This document shows, in pieces, positions 48,669 to 58,617 of a DNA stretch of 64,000 nt. The position numbers were made by a program, and so were the translations under genes. The notes under the pieces were generated by a model, which saw nothing but the letters and a program-made list of their open reading frames with translations, had not been told where the DNA came from and searched no databases. Within the stretch, counting starts at the first letter, position 1. Each line of letters begins with the position of its first letter. The stretch covers positions 774,848-838,847 of the forward strand of contig JAOAUZ010000001.1 of NCBI GenBank assembly GCA_025464625.1. Direction: 5' to 3'. The stretch is from Rickettsiales bacterium (GTDB lineage: Bacteria; Pseudomonadota; Alphaproteobacteria; Rickettsiales; SXRF01).

Positions 48669-51479
48669 ATGAAAAACCTTGATAGCAATCTAATTTTTGA
48701 ACAAGCAGCAAGTAAGGCACGCAGTCATTCAGCATTTTTGACGCGGTTACTGACGCTATATCCTGACCTGCTTTCCGATTTGCAGGAACGTGGTTCAGAT
48801 AATGTATATGAAGAATTCATCAAAAATATTTCTGAATTAGCTAAGCAAGAATTAGAACAATCTGCCCTAATAAAAGAACTGCGAATCGCTAAAGGAAAAT
48901 TGGCTCTAATTACAGCACTTGCTGACATTGCAGGAGTTTGGTCGCTAGAAAAAGTAACTGCTGCACTTTCAGATTTTGCCAGTGATTGCCTTGTTATTAC
49001 AATCAAGCATTTGCTTTATGCTGCAAAAAAGCGTGGAGATATTGACCATGCTGATATTAGTAACAGCGGTTTAATAGTCCTAGCTATGGGTAAGCTAGGC
49101 GGGCGTGAACTTAACTACTCCAGCGATATTGATTTAATATTATTCTACGAACCAAACAAGCTGGGCTATAAAGGCAGAAATAACGAACAGCATTTTATGA
49201 ACAAGCTGGCACATGATCTGGTTTCTATAATGCAGGATAGAACCAGCGACGGCTATGTTTTCCGCACCGACCTTCGCCTGCGTCCAGACCCTGCCTCCAC
49301 TCCACCAGCAGTTACGGTTGATGCCGCTTATTATTATTACGAAAGTGTCGGACAGAATTGGGAACGGGCAGCAATGATAAAAGCCCGCCCAATTGCTGGA
49401 GATATTGAGGCTGGAGAACGTTTTCTAAAAAGTCTTACGCCGTTTATGTGGCGACGTAATCTGGATTTTGCAGCTATCAAAGATATCCATTCTATAAAAC
49501 GGCAGATGGATACTAGACAAAGCAAGCAAATTAGTCCCAAAGGACATAATATAAAACTTGGTCTTGGTGGTATTCGTGAAATTGAATTTTATTCACAAAT
49601 TCACCAGCTAATTTGGGGTGGACGCGAGCCAAATCTGCGCCTACGCTCCACATGTGAAACTCTTGCCACGCTGCTGGAAAAAGGGCTGATAGATAATACA
49701 AAAGAAAATATTATGCGCACAGCTTATGTTTTCCTGCGTACACTTGAACATCGCATTCAAATGGTTGCCGACGAGCAAACTCACTCCTTGCCAAGCACTG
49801 ACGCTGAATTAAAAAATATCGCAGAATTTATGGGGTATAAAAATACAAAATTATTCTCTGATGATTTAATTACCCATCTGTCTGCTGTTCATGAAATTTA
49901 TTCTTCCTCTTTCAGCAGCGCGGAAGGGCTGGGAGACACTGGAAATTTGGTGTTTACAGGTGTAACTCATGATTCCGAGACATTAAAAACCATCCGCGAT
50001 ATGGGCTATAGCCAGCCAGAAGTGGTTTCTGAAACAATAATGGGCTGGCATCATGGCTCGTGTCGCGCCACCAGAACCAAACGCGCCCGTGAACTGCTCA
50101 CAGAAATGACCCCTGCAATTCTCAAGCGTTTATCTGAAACAGCGAATCCTGATGCTGCGTTTCTTAAATTCAATGAATTCTTAAAAAATCTTCCTGCTGC
50201 TATCCAACTTTTTTCTTTATTCCAAATGAATCCACATTTGCTTGGGCTAATCGCTGATATTATGGGCAGCGCACCAACTCTTGCAGAAACATTGAGCCAC
50301 TCTCCAGAACTATTGGACGCAGTACTTTATGAAGATTTTTATAATGACCTCCCCTCACCCTCTAATCTTGAAATACAATTGCAGGAAGCATTGAACCACA
50401 CTGAATATTTTGATGATTATATGGAAGCTCTGCGTAAGTTTCGTAATGAAAAGCAGTTTCAAGCTGGCGTACAATTCTTGAAGCACATGATTGATACACA
50501 GAAGACGGGGGTTTTCCTTAGCAATCTCGCCGAATGTATGGTTAGAAAATCGTTGCAAGCAGTGCTTGCTGAATTCGAAAAAACTTATGGCAAAATCTCT
50601 GGCGGTCGCTTTGCTATCATCGCACTAGGCAAGCTCGGTAGCCACGAAATGACGTTCAGCTCTGATATAGACCTTGTGTTTATTTATGATGCCGAAGATT
50701 ATGAAAAATTCTCCGATGGGGAAAAATCTTTCACCGCCAGTGTTTATTACAACCGCCTGACCCAACGCCTGCTAAACGCACTTGCTGGCATGGGGCGCGA
50801 TGGCAGGCTATACGAGGTGGACACGCGCCTGCGCCCATCAGGCGGACAAGGCGCGCTGGCTGCCAGCAATCAGGCTTTCAATAATTATTTTGATGAACTG
50901 GCTTGGACATTTGAATATATGGCGTTCACCAAAGCAAGAGTTATAGCTGGTGATGAATCATTAATCACTGAATTAGAAATTTTTATCAGCAAACAAATAA
51001 CCAAGAGCCGTAACTTTGATAAATTACAGCATGACGTAGTGGATATGCGTGAGCGCATAGCCAAAGAGCATGCGACCGATAACCCGTGGAATATAAAATA
51101 TATCCGTGGCGGACTAATTGATATAGATTTCATCGCACAATATTTAATGCTCCGCCATGCTCCAAATATATTAGGCGCTAAATCAGGCAATGCGCGGGAG
51201 ATTTTTACCCTGCTAAACCATGCTAATTATCTTGATAAAAAAACAACTGATGAATTGCTTGCTGCCAGCCATTTTTTAGAACAGATTTTTAATATGCTGC
51301 GCTTATGTTCAGATCATAAATTTGATGAAAAAACTGCACCAGAAGGCTTAAAAAAAATTCTTGTGGAAACAGTAAATGAAAAAGATTTTGAGCAATTACA
51401 TAATCGGCTGCTGCAAACGCAAAAGACAGTGTATGAATATTATAATTCTATAATAAAAGGAGAAAAACATGCCCAATAA
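48669..51479 (+). CDS. glnE: Glutamine synthetase adenylyltransferase/deadenylylase
   Basis: GlnE adds and removes AMP on glutamine synthetase in response to nitrogen status. The 936 residues contain two nucleotidyltransferase domains with the GS-x-D-x-D-type metal site: N-terminal GKLGGRELNYSSDIDLILFY (about 141-160) and C-terminal GKLGSHEMTFSSDIDLVFIY (about 653-672). DTRLRPSGGQGALAASNQAF follows the second. It ends 11 nt inside bcp. Confidence 0.97.
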   Translation: MKNLDSNLIFEQAASKARSHSAFLTRLLTLYPDLLSDLQERGSDNVYEEFIKNISELAKQELEQSALIKELRIAKGKLALITALADIAGVWSLEKVTAALSDFASDCLVITIKHLLYAAKKRGDIDHADISNSGLIVLAMGKLGGRELNYSSDIDLILFYEPNKLGYKGRNNEQHFMNKLAHDLVSIMQDRTSDGYVFRTDLRLRPDPASTPPAVTVDAAYYYYESVGQNWERAAMIKARPIAGDIEAGERFLKSLTPFMWRRNLDFAAIKDIHSIKRQMDTRQSKQISPKGHNIKLGLGGIREIEFYSQIHQLIWGGREPNLRLRSTCETLATLLEKGLIDNTKENIMRTAYVFLRTLEHRIQMVADEQTHSLPSTDAELKNIAEFMGYKNTKLFSDDLITHLSAVHEIYSSSFSSAEGLGDTGNLVFTGVTHDSETLKTIRDMGYSQPEVVSETIMGWHHGSCRATRTKRARELLTEMTPAILKRLSETANPDAAFLKFNEFLKNLPAAIQLFSLFQMNPHLLGLIADIMGSAPTLAETLSHSPELLDAVLYEDFYNDLPSPSNLEIQLQEALNHTEYFDDYMEALRKFRNEKQFQAGVQFLKHMIDTQKTGVFLSNLAECMVRKSLQAVLAEFEKTYGKISGGRFAIIALGKLGSHEMTFSSDIDLVFIYDAEDYEKFSDGEKSFTASVYYNRLTQRLLNALAGMGRDGRLYEVDTRLRPSGGQGALAASNQAFNNYFDELAWTFEYMAFTKARVIAGDESLITELEIFISKQITKSRNFDKLQHDVVDMRERIAKEHATDNPWNIKYIRGGLIDIDFIAQYLMLRHAPNILGAKSGNAREIFTLLNHANYLDKKTTDELLAASHFLEQIFNMLRLCSDHKFDEKTAPEGLKKILVETVNEKDFEQLHNRLLQTQKTVYEYYNSIIKGEKHAQ

Positions 51480-51939
51480 ACTTTCTATAGGCGACAAAGC
51501 CCCTGCGTTTGACATGCCAACAAACGGCGATGAGTCTGTAAGCCTTTCAGGGCTTTCTGGTAAAAACATAGTGCTATATTTTTATCCAAAGGACGACACA
51601 CCGGGTTGCACCATAGAAGCCAAAGATTTCCGCGATAATATTAAAGCCTTTGATAAATTTAACACCGTGATAATCGGAGTTTCTAAGGATTCGGTAAAAA
51701 GCCATGACAAATTTGTTGAAAAATACTGCCTGCCATTCCCCCTCGCCTCCGCTGAAAACACCAGAGTTTGCGAGGATTATGGCGTATGGAAAGAAAAAAT
51801 GAACTACGGCAAAACCTATATGGGCATCGAACGAACTACTTTTTTGATTGATAAAAAAGGCATTATCCGCCAAATATGGCACAAAGTTAAAGTAGATGGG
51901 CATGTAAATGCCGTATTGGAAGCTGTAAAAGGACTATAA
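51469..51939 (+). CDS. bcp: Peroxiredoxin of the BCP/PrxQ family
   Basis: This thiol peroxidase of 156 residues has the peroxidatic Cys C47 in DDTPGCTIEA, and the Arg of the active site later (GIERTTFLID). Many BCP proteins carry a resolving Cys five residues after the first; here that position is Lys (EAKDF), so this member is either 1-Cys or uses another Cys (C67 or C77 region). It overlaps glnE by 11 nt and precedes a hairpin repeat. Confidence 0.95.
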   Translation: MPNKLSIGDKAPAFDMPTNGDESVSLSGLSGKNIVLYFYPKDDTPGCTIEAKDFRDNIKAFDKFNTVIIGVSKDSVKSHDKFVEKYCLPFPLASAENTRVCEDYGVWKEKMNYGKTYMGIERTTFLIDKKGIIRQIWHKVKVDGHVNAVLEAVKGL

Positions 51940-51942
51940 TAC

Positions 51943-52033
51943 TTCTCCCTCTCCCTTTGGGAGAGGGTCGGGGTGAGGGCTGAGACAAAACTAAAAAAGC
52001 CCTCATCCTAACCTTCTCCCAGTGGGAGAAGGG
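51943..52033. repeat. Composite hairpin repeat, family D (intergenic copy)
   Basis: It is bounded by CTCTCCCTTTGGGAGAGG and CTTCTCCCAGTGGGAGAAGG hairpins, with complementary GTGAGGGCT and AGCCCTCAT between them. A part of it occurs inside recG. It separates bcp from purL and could stop transcription. Confidence 0.85.
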
Positions 52034-52062
52034 ACTAAAACAATTAAGGGAAAACATTAAAA

Positions 52063-54258
52063 ATGAAAACTGCCACTGCACAAAAAAATGAATTTAAAAT
52101 AACCGCTGCAATAGTAGCTGAACATGGCTTAACGCCTGATGAGTATGAGCGCGTATTGAAAGTTTTAGGACGTGAGCCGAATCTGGTTGAGCTTGGAATT
52201 TTTTCGGTGATGTGGAGCGAGCATTGCTCTTATAAAACCACGCGCAAATGGCTTAAGGAACTTCCGACCAAAGCTCCTTGGGTAATTTGCGGGCCAGGTG
52301 AAAATGCTGGAGTGATTGATATTGGTGATGGGCAGGCTGCCATTTTCAAAATGGAATCGCATAACCACCCGTCATATATTGAACCTTTCCAAGGTGCAGC
52401 AACAGGCGTGGGCGGAATACTCCGTGATGTATTTACCATGGGTGCGCGCCCAATTGCCAACATGAATGCGCTGCGTTTTGGCTCGCCCGACCATCCAAAA
52501 ACCAAACATCTGATTTCAGGTGTCGTGGCGGGAATCGGAAGCTATGGTAACTGTGTTGGTGTTCCTACTGTGGGCGGTGAGTGCAATTTTCATTCCTCTT
52601 ACAACGGTAATATTTTAGTAAATGCCATGACTGTTGGCATTGCAAATACTGACAAGATTTTTTATTCCGCAGCAGCAGGTGTGGGCAACAGCGTTGTTTA
52701 TGTTGGCTCAAAAACAGGGCGTGACGGTATCCACGGCGCAACTATGGCATCTGCCGAATTTGGTGAGGATTCTGAAGAAAAACGCCCAACTGTGCAGGTT
52801 GGTGACCCTTTTACAGAAAAGCTACTCATTGAAGCATGTTTGGAACTAATGCAGACCGACACCATCCTTGCTATTCAGGATATGGGAGCGGCTGGACTAA
52901 CCTCATCATCACTGGAAATGGCAGGCAAAGGCGGAACAGGTATTGAGCTAGAGCTAGATAAAGTGCCAATGCGCGAAACTGGCATGACACCGTATGAAAT
53001 CATGCTCTCCGAATCGCAGGAACGGATGCTGATGGTTATTAAACCAGAAAAAGAACATATTGCCCGTGCTGTTTTTGAAAAATGGGAGCTGTCATTCGCC
53101 ACCATTGGAAAAATTACTGATACAGGAAATATCGTGCTAAAAATGCATGGTGAAGTTGTCGCAGATATGCCGATCGCACCTGTTTCAACCGACGCACCGA
53201 TGTATGATAGACCGTATGAAATAAAGAGGTCAGAGGTCAGGGTTCAGGGTTCAGAGAAAGAATTGTCCCGACCTCTGCTCTCCGAACTTTGTTCCCTGCT
53301 TAAATCACCAGATTTAAGCTCCAAACGCTGGATATATGAGCAATATGACAGCATGGTTGGTAATGATACTATCGCCCGTAGTGGTGGGGACTCAGCTGTT
53401 GTGCGAGTGCATGGCACAAATAAAGCACTTGCGATTACGACTGACTGCACACCGCGCTATTGCTACTCCGATCCTGTTGAAGGTGGCAAACAGGCAGTGG
53501 CAGAAACGTGGCGCAATATAACAGCCGTTGGCGCAACACCACTTGCTATAACCAATTGCCTGAATTTTGGTAACCCACAAAAACCAGAAATCATGGGACA
53601 GATTGTAGGCTGCCTGCAAGGAATGGGTGAAGCTTGTCGTGCGCTTGATTACCCAATTATCTCTGGCAATGTTTCGCTCTATAACGAAACAAATGGAACA
53701 GCTATTCAACCAACTCCTGCCATTGGTGGTGTTGGTATTTTGAAGGATTTAAGCAAGCGCGTTGGTAACGTTTTTGTTGCCGTTGATGAAGATATTATTT
53801 TGATTGGTGAAACCAAAGGTCATCTTGGAGCGTCACTATATTTACGCGAGATTTTAGGTCGTGAAGAAGGCGCACCGCCACCTGTTGACTTAAAAGCCGA
53901 ACGAGCAAATGGAGATTTTGTGCGCTCACTTATTCAAGGCAGCAAAGTTACTGCCTGCCATGACGTTTCTGATGGTGGATTATTGGTCGCTATTGCTGAG
54001 ATGACATATAGAAATGGTATTGGTGCAAATATAACAGCAAGCGGTGACGCTGGCTTCTGGTTTGGCGAAGATCAGGCACGATATGTAATAACAGCTAAAA
54101 ATAGCACGGCTATTTTGGAAGCTACCAAAGCAAAAAACATCCCAGCCACGCTAATTGGCAAAACACAAGCTAGTCAGCTAACTGCTGAGAAAAACAGCAT
54201 ATCCGTTGCCGAGCTTAAAAATACAAATGAGAGCTGGCTACCGAATTATATGGCATAG
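52063..54258 (+). CDS. purL: Phosphoribosylformylglycinamidine synthase subunit PurL
   Basis: PurL uses ATP and ammonia from PurQ to convert FGAR to FGAM, with PurS in the complex. The 731 residues have the small PurL form with [14 protein letters not shown] (catalytic His), [34 protein letters not shown] and later [15 protein letters not shown]. Residues about 389-413 ([22 protein letters not shown]) are encoded by family E repeat DNA inserted in frame between the two halves of the enzyme, before [11 protein letters not shown]. It is separated by 3.7 kb from purS and purQ. Confidence 0.97.
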   Translation: MKTATAQKNEFKITAAIVAEHGLTPDEYERVLKVLGREPNLVELGIFSVMWSEHCSYKTTRKWLKELPTKAPWVICGPGENAGVIDIGDGQAAIFKMESHNHPSYIEPFQGAATGVGGILRDVFTMGARPIANMNALRFGSPDHPKTKHLISGVVAGIGSYGNCVGVPTVGGECNFHSSYNGNILVNAMTVGIANTDKIFYSAAAGVGNSVVYVGSKTGRDGIHGATMASAEFGEDSEEKRPTVQVGDPFTEKLLIEACLELMQTDTILAIQDMGAAGLTSSSLEMAGKGGTGIELELDKVPMRETGMTPYEIMLSESQERMLMVIKPEKEHIARAVFEKWELSFATIGKITDTGNIVLKMHGEVVADMPIAPVSTDAPMYDRPYEIKRSEVRVQGSEKELSRPLLSELCSLLKSPDLSSKRWIYEQYDSMVGNDTIARSGGDSAVVRVHGTNKALAITTDCTPRYCYSDPVEGGKQAVAETWRNITAVGATPLAITNCLNFGNPQKPEIMGQIVGCLQGMGEACRALDYPIISGNVSLYNETNGTAIQPTPAIGGVGILKDLSKRVGNVFVAVDEDIILIGETKGHLGASLYLREILGREEGAPPPVDLKAERANGDFVRSLIQGSKVTACHDVSDGGLLVAIAEMTYRNGIGANITASGDAGFWFGEDQARYVITAKNSTAILEATKAKNIPATLIGKTQASQLTAEKNSISVAELKNTNESWLPNYMA
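53226..53300. repeat. Repeat, family E, inside purL
   Basis: GAGGTCAGAGGTCAGGGTTCAGG at the left and CCGACCTCTGCTCTCCGAAC at the right can pair as a stem like the element at 29441-29526. It is in frame and adds about 25 residues. Confidence 0.85.
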
Positions 54259-54266
54259 AAAAAGAC

Positions 54267-54384
54267 CTCTGCATAATGCGTTTTTCGTCATTGCGAGAAG
54301 GCATAGCCTTCGTGGCAATCCAGTAAATAAGTATTCTAAAAACTGGATTGCTTCGTTTCACTCGCAATGACGCATTATGCAGAG
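54267..54384. repeat. 118-bp foldback element, family C
   Basis: Perfect 14-base terminal inverted repeats, CTCTGCATAATGCG (54267-54280) and CGCATTATGCAGAG (54371-54384), enclose a second pair CGTCATTGCGAG and CTCGCAATGACG, and a third around ACTGGATTGC. There is no ORF. It lies after purL and is likely a MITE-like or REP-like unit that could also end transcription. Confidence 0.88.
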
Positions 54385-54521
54385 TTCTTTATAATTATTT
54401 AAAAAAATATTCTATATATTTTTAATGCTTTCTTAAAGTCATTGTATCATAATTGCATTGTTAGAAATTGTTTTGACATATTTTTTGTTAAAAAATAAAG
54501 CATATCAAAGGAAGTGATTAT

Positions 54522-56174
54522 ATGACCATCTCCCTAAAAAAGAAATTTGTTATTCTTGGTATAGTGCTGGTTTCAATAACCTTTGCCACTGAATTTCTTA
54601 ATTACAAAACCACAGTAATCGCTCAAAGCCAACAGGTGGCCACTGAGGTTATACAACGGCACATGGATGCTGATATGAAACATGACGGCATACGCGGGAA
54701 TGTTTATAGCGCATTAGTTGCAGCTAAAACTGGTGATCCTGATTTGCTTAAATCTTCGCAAGAAGATATAAAAACAATGTCAGAGGAATTTGCAAAAAGT
54801 GTGGATGAAAATATTGTCTCTTATATTCCTGACGAAATAAAAAAACAATTCGAAAAGATAAAGCAATCCGTTGCCAACTATTCTGATTTTAGCAGAAAAA
54901 TATCTGCGGCAGCTAGTGATTTTGATAAAGCCATTCCTATGCTTCCTGAATTTAACAATGTATTCAGCGTGTTGGAAGAAGATCAAGAAAAAGCCAGCGA
55001 AATGATTCTTGCTTGGTCATCTGCAATTCACGCTGAATCAAAAACTTATAGCTCACTTCTACAAATTGCTCTTGGATTTTTATTGGTTGCTGCCGTTGGC
55101 TTGCCTTTATTTGCAATACTCTCAATATTCAACCCACTAGCAAACATTATTCACACAATGAATGAAATTGTTGCTGGTAATATTTCTCTTCCTATACCCT
55201 ATATTTCAAAAAACAATGAAATCGGGGATATGGCAAAATCAATACAAGTATTTAAGGATAATGCAGCGCGCGTAGCAAAACTAATAGAAGAACAAAAAGA
55301 GCAAGAGAAAATTGCTTCTGAAGAACGCCGTAGGACTCGTTTGGAATTAGCGGATAATTTTGAAGCTAACGTGAAAGGTGTGGTTGATACTGTTGCCTCT
55401 GCCGCCGTGCAGATGGAAGCATCGTCAAAATCGGTTGCCCAAAATGCAGAATCAAGCAAAATGAAACTTGGTATTCTTTCCACACAAATTGGCGGAACAA
55501 GCAGCAATATCCAGATGGTCTCAGGCGCGACATCTGAGCTTTCATCAGCCATAAACGAAATCAGCAGCCAAATTGCCAAAGCTACGGCTATCACTTCCAG
55601 CGCTGTGCATGATGCTGAAAAAGCCGATACCACAGCACAAGGGCTTAGCAGCGCATCACAAAAAATTGGTGAAGTAGTGGAAATGATTAATTCAATAGCT
55701 TCACAAATCAATCTTCTCGCGCTTAATGCAACTATCGAAGCAGCGCGCGCTGGTGACGCTGGCAAAGGTTTTGCCGTGGTTGCCAGTGAAGTTAAAAACC
55801 TTGCGGGACAAACCACCAAAGCAACTGAAGAAATTTCGCAATATATCAATGCTATTCAAGGTTCAACTTCTGAAACCGTGGGTGTTATCAAAACCATCAG
55901 CGATAAAATCTATGAGATAAACTCTATTGCCAACACCATAGCCGCAGCCGTTGAAGAGCAAGGTGCAGCAACCAAAGACATAGCCAGCAATGTGCATCAG
56001 GCAGCAACCAGCAGCGAACAAGTGATTAAAAATACCGCCGATGTATCAAAAGCCTCGCAAGATACTGGTGCTGCTGCAACACAAATGATGGCGGCTTCCA
56101 GTGAATTATCCAAGCAATCGGAAACTCTCCGCAGCGAAGTAAATAGTTTTTTAGCGAATGTAAGAAAAGGTTAG
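54522..56174 (+). CDS. Methyl-accepting chemotaxis protein
   Basis: This 550-residue transmembrane receptor has TM1 (about residues 8-24), a periplasmic helical sensor domain (25-175), TM2 (about 178-203), a HAMP domain ([18 protein letters not shown]), and a cytoplasmic signalling domain with the conserved hairpin tip [33 protein letters not shown] that contacts CheA and CheW. The ligand is unknown, and no other che gene is near. The long AT-rich gap before it (54385-54521) probably holds the promoter. Confidence 0.95.
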   Translation: MTISLKKKFVILGIVLVSITFATEFLNYKTTVIAQSQQVATEVIQRHMDADMKHDGIRGNVYSALVAAKTGDPDLLKSSQEDIKTMSEEFAKSVDENIVSYIPDEIKKQFEKIKQSVANYSDFSRKISAAASDFDKAIPMLPEFNNVFSVLEEDQEKASEMILAWSSAIHAESKTYSSLLQIALGFLLVAAVGLPLFAILSIFNPLANIIHTMNEIVAGNISLPIPYISKNNEIGDMAKSIQVFKDNAARVAKLIEEQKEQEKIASEERRRTRLELADNFEANVKGVVDTVASAAVQMEASSKSVAQNAESSKMKLGILSTQIGGTSSNIQMVSGATSELSSAINEISSQIAKATAITSSAVHDAEKADTTAQGLSSASQKIGEVVEMINSIASQINLLALNATIEAARAGDAGKGFAVVASEVKNLAGQTTKATEEISQYINAIQGSTSETVGVIKTISDKIYEINSIANTIAAAVEEQGAATKDIASNVHQAATSSEQVIKNTADVSKASQDTGAAATQMMAASSELSKQSETLRSEVNSFLANVRKG

Positions 56175-56283
56175 TCGCCCCAAGAAAATGGTAATATTCT
56201 GATTTATATACATTTTTCCGTTGTCGCAAAAACTTAACAAATGCCTGATTGTTTAGTGCTGATTGTCGCTGTAAAATTCGCGC

Positions 56284-56850
56284 ATGGATAATACGCAAAA
56301 TAAAGATACAAACCCCACAGAAAAAAAGGAAGGAAGCCTTGTTTCTCGTATTCTCACTGCGACTGCTTTTGGAGCTTTGCTGGCTACAAAGGTAAATAAT
56401 ATAGGAACAATAATTGATGCCAATAATGTGTTAAAAGGAAACGGTTATACATTCGGACAAAAAATCGGCTCTGTTTTTTCGGGGGAACTTTTTAGTAAAT
56501 TGGTCAACAAATACAAAGAAACTGTCAAATCTCAAACAAGGCATCCTGTTTCATCTCATATTGTCGCTGGTACAAAAATTTTCCGATATACGATAATAAC
56601 TGGCGCAATCGGAGGAGCAGCGGGAGCAGCATTAGGGTGGAAACTTGGCGGGCGCATAGAAAATTGGAAAGATATATTTAAGCACCCTTGGCAATCAACA
56701 AAAACAATGTTTGGGATAGAAAAGCCAAACAGTGAGCAAAATGAAACAGTGGTTGTAGAAAATAACAGCGAACAAGATACTTCTACAAAATGGCAGGATT
56801 ATACTAAAGAACGCCAGAAAAATTCTGTAGCTAACGGAAAAGCTGTTTAG
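56284..56850 (+). CDS. Hypothetical protein with a glycine-zipper segment
   Basis: This 188-residue protein has a hydrophilic start, then a hydrophobic stretch (about 21-37, SRILTATAFGALLATKV) and a Gly/Ala-rich segment (about 102-122, ITGAIGGAAGAALGWKLGGR) like a membrane-inserting glycine zipper. The C-terminal 45 residues are polar and disordered-looking. No family is recognised. Its TAG stop (56848-56850) overlaps the TAA stop of the purQ 3' remnant on the other strand, showing that this gene originally abutted purQ. Confidence 0.65.
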   Translation: MDNTQNKDTNPTEKKEGSLVSRILTATAFGALLATKVNNIGTIIDANNVLKGNGYTFGQKIGSVFSGELFSKLVNKYKETVKSQTRHPVSSHIVAGTKIFRYTIITGAIGGAAGAALGWKLGGRIENWKDIFKHPWQSTKTMFGIEKPNSEQNETVVVENNSEQDTSTKWQDYTKERQKNSVANGKAV

Positions 56851-56924
56851 GCAGCAAGCAAAGATTCAAAGACCCCAGCACCATCCACACCACCAAGCAA
56901 TGCCTCAGCGCAGCGTTCATGGTG
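56847..56924 (-). pseudogene. purQ: Detached, diverged copy of the purQ 3' end
   Basis: On the reverse strand this encodes ERCAEALLGGVDGAGVFESL then LAA and a TAA stop (56847-56849), the same C-terminus as intact purQ (ERCAEALLGGVDGVGVFESL then LVA). About 65 of 74 bases match 57941-58014. Most differences are at third codon positions, and only two conservative Ala/Val changes are seen, so both copies evolved as coding sequence. It abuts the convergent gene at 56850, so it is probably the original purQ end. Confidence 0.88.
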
Positions 56925-57933
56925 TCACGGAGAGTTTTGGAATAATTTCTACTAGAGAACCTTTATTTGCATCGGACTTTGTATATCCAGATTCTTGTGG
57001 AGCAAATATGCAAGATGCAGCATGATTTAGTACAGCGTCTTTGTGCCTTTCATCATTTGTTGCACTAACTATCGCTGAATATGTAAGTAGTGCATTTTGC
57101 CTATGAATATTCACTACAGCATTATGTCTATGAGCATTAAAATTCTTCACGGATAAAAATAACAGGTAGGTAATCACAGCAAAAAACAACATTTTACTGG
57201 CTATTATATTTACCGATTTATAAACATCTGATTGAGAAACATCATATGAGGGAAAAAACGTCCCCAATAGTGGTGACACAATAATACAAGAAACTAAAAT
57301 CCCCAAAATTACTATACTACATAGTAGCCAAACCTTAGCGTAAATTGTATGTGTATTACCTTCTTTGCTGAAATACTCCGCCTGTTTTGTTATACCCTGT
57401 TCAGCCGCAGCTTGACGAATTCCTTTTAAGGCTTCATCAGCTTTACTTGCTTTGCCTTTTATTTCTTCTAATAAATCTTCAACTTCTTTTTTTAGTTTAC
57501 CAGAGTTTTTGTCTCCTATGGCATTGTATTCATTAATCTTATCTTGTAATTTTTTCTCAATGTCGCTTGCTACAAGTGCGCTATAGAAACTAAAAATGGA
57601 ACTTAAGCTAGTAAAAACACTGTCATAATTATTCTTAATTTCCTTGACTAACTCATCACGACGAGTTGCAGGGTTATTATCGTCAACTTTAAATTCTCTA
57701 GCTTTTGTAAAAACATTCTTAGTTGCTTCTGCGACTTTAAAAATATTATCCAGCTTACTTTGCGGTAACTTCTCCAAGATTTCGAGAGAAATAGATCTAT
57801 ATAGTTCTACTAAAAGGTTTATTTCTCTTTTAGCTGCTACAAAACTCAGTTCCGATAACTCACGAAGAACTGGGATCGTATCATAATCTTGTAGCTCTCT
57901 GATCTTCTCTTTTGTTTCATCTATAGAAGCCAT
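56917..57933 (-). CDS. Inserted gene: coiled-coil membrane protein of unknown function
   Basis: This 338-residue protein has a long charged helical N-terminal region with coiled-coil character (about 1-190), two membrane helices (about 198-228 and 245-267), and a C-terminal domain with a distinctive motif: NAHRHNAVVNIHRQNALLTY, then SATNDERHKDAVLNHA and IFAPQESGYTK. I recall similar C-termini in accessory-genome proteins but cannot name a family. ATG 57933 is 3 nt after the purQ stop, with no Shine-Dalgarno sequence, so translation is likely coupled to purQ. The stop lies in the purQ remnant. It is AT-rich and appears foreign. Confidence 0.85.
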   Translation of the reverse strand: MASIDETKEKIRELQDYDTIPVLRELSELSFVAAKREINLLVELYRSISLEILEKLPQSKLDNIFKVAEATKNVFTKAREFKVDDNNPATRRDELVKEIKNNYDSVFTSLSSIFSFYSALVASDIEKKLQDKINEYNAIGDKNSGKLKKEVEDLLEEIKGKASKADEALKGIRQAAAEQGITKQAEYFSKEGNTHTIYAKVWLLCSIVILGILVSCIIVSPLLGTFFPSYDVSQSDVYKSVNIIASKMLFFAVITYLLFLSVKNFNAHRHNAVVNIHRQNALLTYSAIVSATNDERHKDAVLNHAASCIFAPQESGYTKSDANKGSLVEIIPKLSVTP

Positions 57934-57936
57934 AAA

Positions 57937-58617
57937 TTAAGCCACAAGCAAAGATTCAAAAACCCCAACACCATCAACACCGCCAAGTAATGCTTCAGCG
58001 CAGCGTTCAGGGTGGGGCATCATGCCAAGCACATTACGTTTTGCATTACAAATTCCCGCAATGTTAAGCAAAGAGCCATTAGGGTTACTTTCTGGCGTAA
58101 CTTCACCATCACTATTACAATAGCGGAAAATAATCTGATCATTATCCTGTAAATTTCTAAGCGTACGATGATCGGCAAAATAATTACCATCATGATGAGC
58201 AACAGGAACGGTTATAACCTGCCCTTTATTATATTTTGAGGTAAACGCTGTGTTTGTGTTTTCTACCCTGAGCTGCACTTCCTTACAGATAAATTTCAGC
58301 TTCTGATTACGCAGCAATACGCCATCAAGCAACCCAGCTTCGGTTAGAACCTGAAAACCATTGCACACACCGAGTACAAAACCTCCCTTATTCGCATGAG
58401 CAATTACTTCGCGCATGATTGGTGATTTTGCAGCAACGGCTCCACTGCGTAGATAATCTCCATAAGAAAACCCACCCGGAACCATGACCAAATCAACATC
58501 AGGAAGGCTGGTGTCACAATGCCACACCATGACTGGTTTTAGACCAGTGGCAGCAAGAACTGTCTGCGCGTCACGATCACAATTAGAACCCGGAAAAACA
58601 ATAACGGCTGATTTCAT
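57937..58617 (-). CDS. purQ: Phosphoribosylformylglycinamidine synthase subunit PurQ
   Basis: PurQ is the glutaminase of the FGAM synthase complex. The 226 residues have a class I glutamine amidotransferase fold with VFPGSNCDRDAQ, nucleophile Cys in LGVCNGFQVL (about C86), and the His-Glu pair in MMPHPERCAE. Its start overlaps the purS stop by one base. Its last 24 codons are duplicated at 56847-56924, and a foreign gene follows directly, so this 3' end probably came in with the insertion. Confidence 0.97.
   Translation of the reverse strand: MKSAVIVFPGSNCDRDAQTVLAATGLKPVMVWHCDTSLPDVDLVMVPGGFSYGDYLRSGAVAAKSPIMREVIAHANKGGFVLGVCNGFQVLTEAGLLDGVLLRNQKLKFICKEVQLRVENTNTAFTSKYNKGQVITVPVAHHDGNYFADHRTLRNLQDNDQIIFRYCNSDGEVTPESNPNGSLLNIAGICNAKRNVLGMMPHPERCAEALLGGVDGVGVFESLLVA

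Noticed and set aside
55199-55849. Reverse-strand 216-codon open frame
   Set aside because: It is antisense to the signalling domain of the MCP; long antisense frames are expected from the Ala/Ser-rich codons there.
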